Positions 59,596 to 64,000 of a DNA stretch of 64,000 bases are shown in pieces. The stretch is taken from the NCBI GenBank assembly GCA_033977485.1, contig CM066983.1, positions 104,345,080-104,409,079 on the forward strand, written 5' to 3'. The notes under the pieces are model-generated. The model was not told where the DNA came from. It ran no database searches and worked only from the letters and a program-made list of their open reading frames with translations. Position 1 is the stretch's first letter; each line of letters opens with the position of its first letter. A program made the position numbers and the translations under genes. The stretch comes from Hydrangea macrophylla. Taxonomy: Eukaryota > Streptophyta > Magnoliopsida > Cornales > Hydrangeaceae.

Positions 59596-59998
59596 ACCAA
59601 ATTTTTGGTAGTTCAAATGGGAAGGCGGATCAAGATAGGGGGTATTCTATCCTCTTGGTCTTATGTTCGAAACTCCTCATGGGTAAATATTAAGGATTTG
59701 GCTAGGACCCTTGGCCTCCCAAAGGGAGGTTAGGGGTTCGAAATCCCCTAGGGATCGTGTAAGCTAATTAGAGGGATGGATCTCAAGATGGACTTTAAAA
59801 ATGTCCAGCTTGGTGTGGGTTTAGATCCTACCGCTAGCTTGCCTCCCTGATTTACCTGGTGCGTATGTTATGGGGTCGGTGCACGTGCCCGGGGTTTGCC
59901 CCTTGTTCTACTTCGATAAAAACGACAATAGGTAGATCCCGAAGTCGCGGAGGACAGACATGGGGTTATTGTCCTCGTATTCCAAAAAAAAAAAAAAA
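59596..59998 (+). mobile_element. Composite SINE, copy 2
   Basis: Matches 13991-14398 over its length (GGGGTTCGAAATCCCC, GATGGATCTCAAGATGGAC, ACATGGGGTTATTGTCCTCG, A-run). The target duplication ACAATGCTAGGTGTA lies on both sides (about 59580-59594 and from 59999). Its B-box-like TTCGAAATCCCC is closer to the tRNA consensus than in copy 1. It inserted into the end of the foldback element that follows. Confidence 0.82.
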
Positions 59999-59999
59999 A

Positions 60000-60175
60000 C
60001 AATGCTAGGTGTACACATTTTTATACACACTGTGCTTTAAATGCATGTACCTTGTGCTGTTTAAATTTTTCACATTTTTTCACACTATTTCTGTGCACCA
60101 CTTACACATCACATGATCCATGCATTTAATGCAGTGTGTCAAAAAGTGTATACAAAAGTGTGTACCCCTAGCATT
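60000..60175. mobile_element. Foldback MITE
   Basis: Left arm AATGCTAGGTGTACACATTT and right arm in reverse complement AATGCTAGGGGTACACACTT, continuing with ATACACACTG / ATACAC..GACACACTGCATTAAATGCATG pairing. The duplicated left end at 59582-59594 belongs to the SINE target duplication. Confidence 0.75.
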
Positions 60176-60183
60176 ATTATTTT

Positions 60184-60290
60184 GCAAGAATCACAAAGAG
60201 ATGCTTATATAAGGATATGGTATCCCATGTGGCTCTCATGTGGTAGTTAGAACCACCATACTCAACTCAACACACGGAATGCTACATATG
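60184..60290. mobile_element. Truncated copy of the short foldback MITE
   Basis: AATCACAAAGAGATGCTTAT, CATGTGG and CCACCATACTCAACTC match the left and middle parts of 58031-58140 and 57847-57975. The right arm is missing and the LTR of the next element begins at 60291. Confidence 0.55.
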
Positions 60291-62611
60291 TGTCACACCC
60301 CAACCCGTCCCGGCGGATTAGAACACGTGTAACAATGCTATAATCTCCCAAAATATACTAATTAGTAAACAAAATATATAAATTTCTAAGAAAGACATAA
60401 ATTATACAACATAAAATAGCATTGCTGTGACAAAATAGTCCTAAGGGTAAAATGGGCATAAACAAAATATGGTTAAATTTATATCAAAAGATAACTCTTT
60501 GAGACCCGGTTCTAATGCAAAAAAACGTCGCGCAAATCCGAATTTTCTAGAAAAAGTTATGCACGTTTCCGTAAAAGTCGACGACCTGAAATTTTGTACG
60601 CGGATCGATCCGCCCTTTGTACACGGATCGATCCGATTTGACAATTTTCAGCAAAATGTTCCTCTAGTAGGCTGAATCGATCTGCCCTGTAACCTAGATC
60701 GATCCGGGTTCTGCAGAATGCATTTCTGTTGCTAAAAACCCTATTTTTAGATGCCCAAAACATACCACAACCCACCCAAACATCATAAAACTTAGGAAAA
60801 CATCTCAAATTTATACCCAAGCTCCTCCAAACATCAACCAAGCATGTAAAACATGTACATAACTTCAGTTGAATTAAAACAAACCAGAACTCATCTCTTT
60901 TGAATCAAACAAATGTTTTGGAAACTCAACTCTTATCAAAGCTAGTATTTCACAAGAACTTGTTAATAATGAACTCAAAACTATAGCTAACATCATATTC
61001 GCAAGTGGAACATGTCCAAAACACTTGCGACACAGCCGGAATGGGTCAACACATCCACTTACACAAAACCAACCATAACATAGAAATTTATACAAGTTTC
61101 CAAGTTTACTTCAAAACTAAGTTGAAGTAACTAAGTCTCATGGTTACAACAAAAGTACCAACATCACCATTATAAGAACTGCAATTTTACAACATATTAC
61201 AAGTTTAAAAAGAAGACATATAAACAGGCCCCAAATCTCTCCCATTATCCAAATGCATGTCAATTTCCTCTCCGAGTATTGCTCCGAACCTGCGGTGGTT
61301 GTTATTTACCACAACTGAAAACGAAAACAGTTTTCTTAAGCATTACGCTTAGTGATCAATCTAAAATGATTAAATGCTTAACGTGCAATGCTACAATTAA
61401 ACACAAAACTCATGTTCATGATCGTCGAACCACCGGTTCAACGATTCATTTTGACTCGAAGACATTCCCTTGGCCCCGTGGTCACTTCTATTCCTTGGAC
61501 TTCTATTTTCAACGGATTCTTCTCTTTTACCTCCCTTATTACTCTCAATAATGAATCATTTTCCTAGTGTTCTTTGATCACCATATAAACACATGAGCAT
61601 ATAAGCATGTAGGCATGGCAACTTTTTACATAATTGACATGATAATCACAATTCTAGTATTTTCATGTCTACTAAGCATGAATTTAATAACTCAAGATAT
61701 CATTGAAGCATTTAACATACTAAAGCTTAGAAAACTCACCTTATATGATTTCTACCCCCCAAAATGCTAAAATCCTTAACAATTCTTGCCCAAATCCTAC
61801 TCCGGAGTAATTTTTACAAGTTTTTGACAACCGCGTGTCATCGATTAAATTAAGCTACCAAAATCTAACAATTAAAATGTAAATAAAAGATATAGAAACG
61901 ATGCCTCACCTCCACGAGTCCGAATACGGCTTTGGTTCGCAAATTGGATGTCGGGCGGCGACGGAACGACGTGAAATGGACGTCGGCGTCTCGTAATCTC
62001 GTCGACTCTCTTTTCTTCTTTAATTTTCTGTAAATTATTTTGTTTGGAGTCTTTCTCCCTTGACACACACTTATGCACATGCATTGAGGTGTCGTCACCT
62101 GATTTTTCCTACTTTTCATTTACACCCCCGACGTTTCATAAGTTCTTATTATGATGATTCCAAACATTCCATTAACTATCAAATTACTTAAATGAGTATT
62201 TGTCTAAGTCACGTATAGGTCCCACACATGGTTCCAAATATTTTGTGAAGTTGCTATCGTACCTATCATTTATGAATCTTTTCAATTATTCCCTTATTTG
62301 GGTATCCAAACTGATACCAAATGCTAGCACATATAGCAATATAATATGAAAACATCTTTAAACAAGTATTCATTTAATTATATAAATGCATTTAACATGT
62401 AAAATGCAAATTTTATTATCCCAAGCCCTTCACTAGATCCCACTTTATTACCTGTCCAACCTCATTGGAGAATTTTCTAGGTGTGTTATCTACTAAGCAC
62501 TTTTCATGGGCGAGTCCAAAGCCTCTCCTTAATTCATTTTATACACTAATTAATATTAATTAATGCATATTATGAGATAATTAAACATTTTTCCCGAGTA
62601 CGGGTGTTACA
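60291..62611 (-). repeat. 3' LTR of the right-edge element, 2321 bp
   Basis: TGTCACACCCCAACCCGTCC ... CGAGTACGGGTGTTACA. It carries GGATCGATCCG motifs at about 60601-60709 (some mutated, such as GAATCGATCTG). Frames within it are not genes. Confidence 0.88.
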
Positions 62612-62632
62612 TTTCACCCTCCTTCCCTAAAA
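62612..62632 (-). other. Polypurine tract of the right-edge element
   Basis: On the minus strand a purine-rich stretch including AGGGAAGGAGGGTGAAA directly precedes the LTR. Confidence 0.7.
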
Positions 62633-62639
62633 AAGAAGT

Positions 62640-64000
62640 TTGGTCCCCAAATTTACTCTTACCTCAAGTATCGAATAAGTGCGGGTACTTGGGTCGGATC
62701 TCATCCTCTCGTTCCCAAGTAGCTTCTTCGACTGAATGACTATGTCATTAAACCACTACAAGAGAAATCACATTGGTTCTCAATACTTGATCCTTCCTGT
62801 CAAGGATTTGCACTAGATGCTCCACATAAGTTATATCTTCCCGAATCTCCAATGGTTATGGAATGATGATATGTCTCAGATCGGACACATAACGACGAAG
62901 CATCAACACATGGAACACATTGTGAACATCGCCAACTCTTGTGGCAACTCCAACCTATAAGCTAATGGTCCCTCCCGAATAAGAACCAAGTAAGGTTCTA
63001 CGTGCCTCGGACTAAGCGTGCCTCGCTTACTGAACTGTGCTATGCCCTTTGAAGGCGACACTTTAAAAAATACATAGTCACCCACCTCTGCATAACTTTT
63101 ATAACGACTCTAAGACATTTGTAATCGCTATTTAGTTAATCTAATCTTATCGGTAGTGATTTGGACTATCTCTGGACCCACATGCTGTTTTTCACCAACA
63201 AACCGGTGATCTACACTTTCTTCCATAGAATGCCTCATAAGGAGCCATTCTAATACTAGTTTGAAAGTTATTGTTGTAGGAAAACTCTATTAACAGTAAA
63301 TGAGTCTCCCAATCGACCTTGAAGTCCATAACATATACTCTCAATATATCTTCAAAATATAAATCACTTTCTCAGATTGATCATCGGTCTGGCGATGAAA
63401 TGTAGTACTAAAATGTAAAGCTGTTCACGTAACTCTTAGTAAGCTTTCCCAAAATCTGGACACGAATCGAGTGCCACGATCTGACACTATCGACACAGGT
63501 GCCCTGTGAAGTCTACAATCTCTCTGAAATAAATCTCTGCAAACTTTGACGGATTTTTGGTCTTGATAGGTAAGAAATGGACTGACGTAGTCAACCGGTC
63601 AACATTAACCCATATACTATCATTCGACTGTAGAGACTTTGGAAATCCCGAGACAAAATCTATCGTGATATGTTCCCACTTCCACTCTGGTATCTCCAGA
63701 GGTTGTAGTTCTCCTCCGGATTGTTGATGTTCCATTTTCACCTTTTGATATGTCATACACTTACCTTTTGATATGTCATACACTTAGCAACAAATTCTGC
63801 TACTTCTCACTTCATACCACTCCACCAATAGATCTCCCGTAAATATCTGTACATTTTTGCACTACCCGGATACACTGAATATCTGGTATTGTAAGCTTAT
63901 TCGATGACTTTACCTCTCAGTTTTCCAACCTTAGATACACGTAAACGATTGATACATCTCAGAACTCCATCTTGGAAGCTAAACTCTCGCCTTCTACCCA
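62640..64000 (-). pseudogene. Integrase and C-terminal pol remnants of the right-edge element
   Basis: Fragments in several registers: integrase core in 63783-63487 (HITIDFVSGFPKS, VDRLTTSVHFLPIKT), GPY-like module in 63085-62903 (DYVFFKVSPSKG, PLAYRLELPQELA), then tail similarity toward 62700. An integrase zinc-binding remnant lies near 63800-63990. A local duplication of about 23 bp (ACTTACCTTTTGATATGTCA-like) occurs at 63739-63785. Multiple stops and shifts rule out function. Confidence 0.82.

Larger units (their letters stand above)
60291..64000 (-). mobile_element. Ty3/gypsy element, family 2, minus orientation, cut by the window edge
   Basis: The 3' LTR occupies 60291-62611, followed on the minus strand by a polypurine tract and the 3' part of pol. 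The other LTR lies outside the window, so the target duplication cannot be tested. Its LTR is most like the solo LTR at 39942-42390. Confidence 0.85.

Overview
The window is nuclear DNA of a flowering plant. It has spliced GT-AG introns, a plant-specific DNA demethylase gene, a LOB-domain (LBD) coding region, and a large load of Ty3/gypsy LTR retrotransposons, MITEs, a Mutator-like element and tRNA-derived SINEs. The protein sequences suggest a eudicot; the species cannot be named from what is visible. Left part (about 0.6-11.6 kb): one complete gene on the minus strand, rebuilt by hand as 19 coding exons with GT-AG junctions and matching phases. It encodes a DEMETER/ROS1-family 5-methylcytosine DNA glycosylase/AP lyase of about 1706 residues, with catalytic Lys and Asp, a 4Fe-4S cluster motif and the C-terminal permuted-CXXC/RRM-like region all present. 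It is the only intact full-size gene in the window. Middle part (about 11.6-27 kb): the gene's upstream region carries nested SINEs and MITEs. It is followed by a dense belt of small transposons (composite SINE, Mutator-like element with 9-bp target duplication, Stowaway-like MITE, several foldback elements), two minisatellites, a 2.1-kb solo LTR, a possible 39-residue membrane-protein ORF, and an LBD-family gene interrupted by one in-frame stop. Right part (about 27-64 kb): almost entirely nested LTR retrotransposons of three related families, probably Tekay/Del-type chromoviruses: a 3.0-kb solo LTR (27225-30253); a decayed full-length element (30799-44164, minus orientation) that itself carries two solo LTRs; a solo LTR (44964-56713) split by a young full-length element (45786-55418) with nearly identical 2458-bp LTRs; and the end of another minus-orientation element (60291 to the window edge). 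Target-site duplications were found for all except the last. The functional contrast is notable: a gene that removes DNA methylation lies beside a transposon field of the kind plants silence by methylation. I saw no operon-like or microbial defence system. The most interesting signals are the transposon-derived upstream region of the demethylase gene, CpG-rich palindrome arrays that recur with different sequences in separate LTR families, and the composite SINE family.
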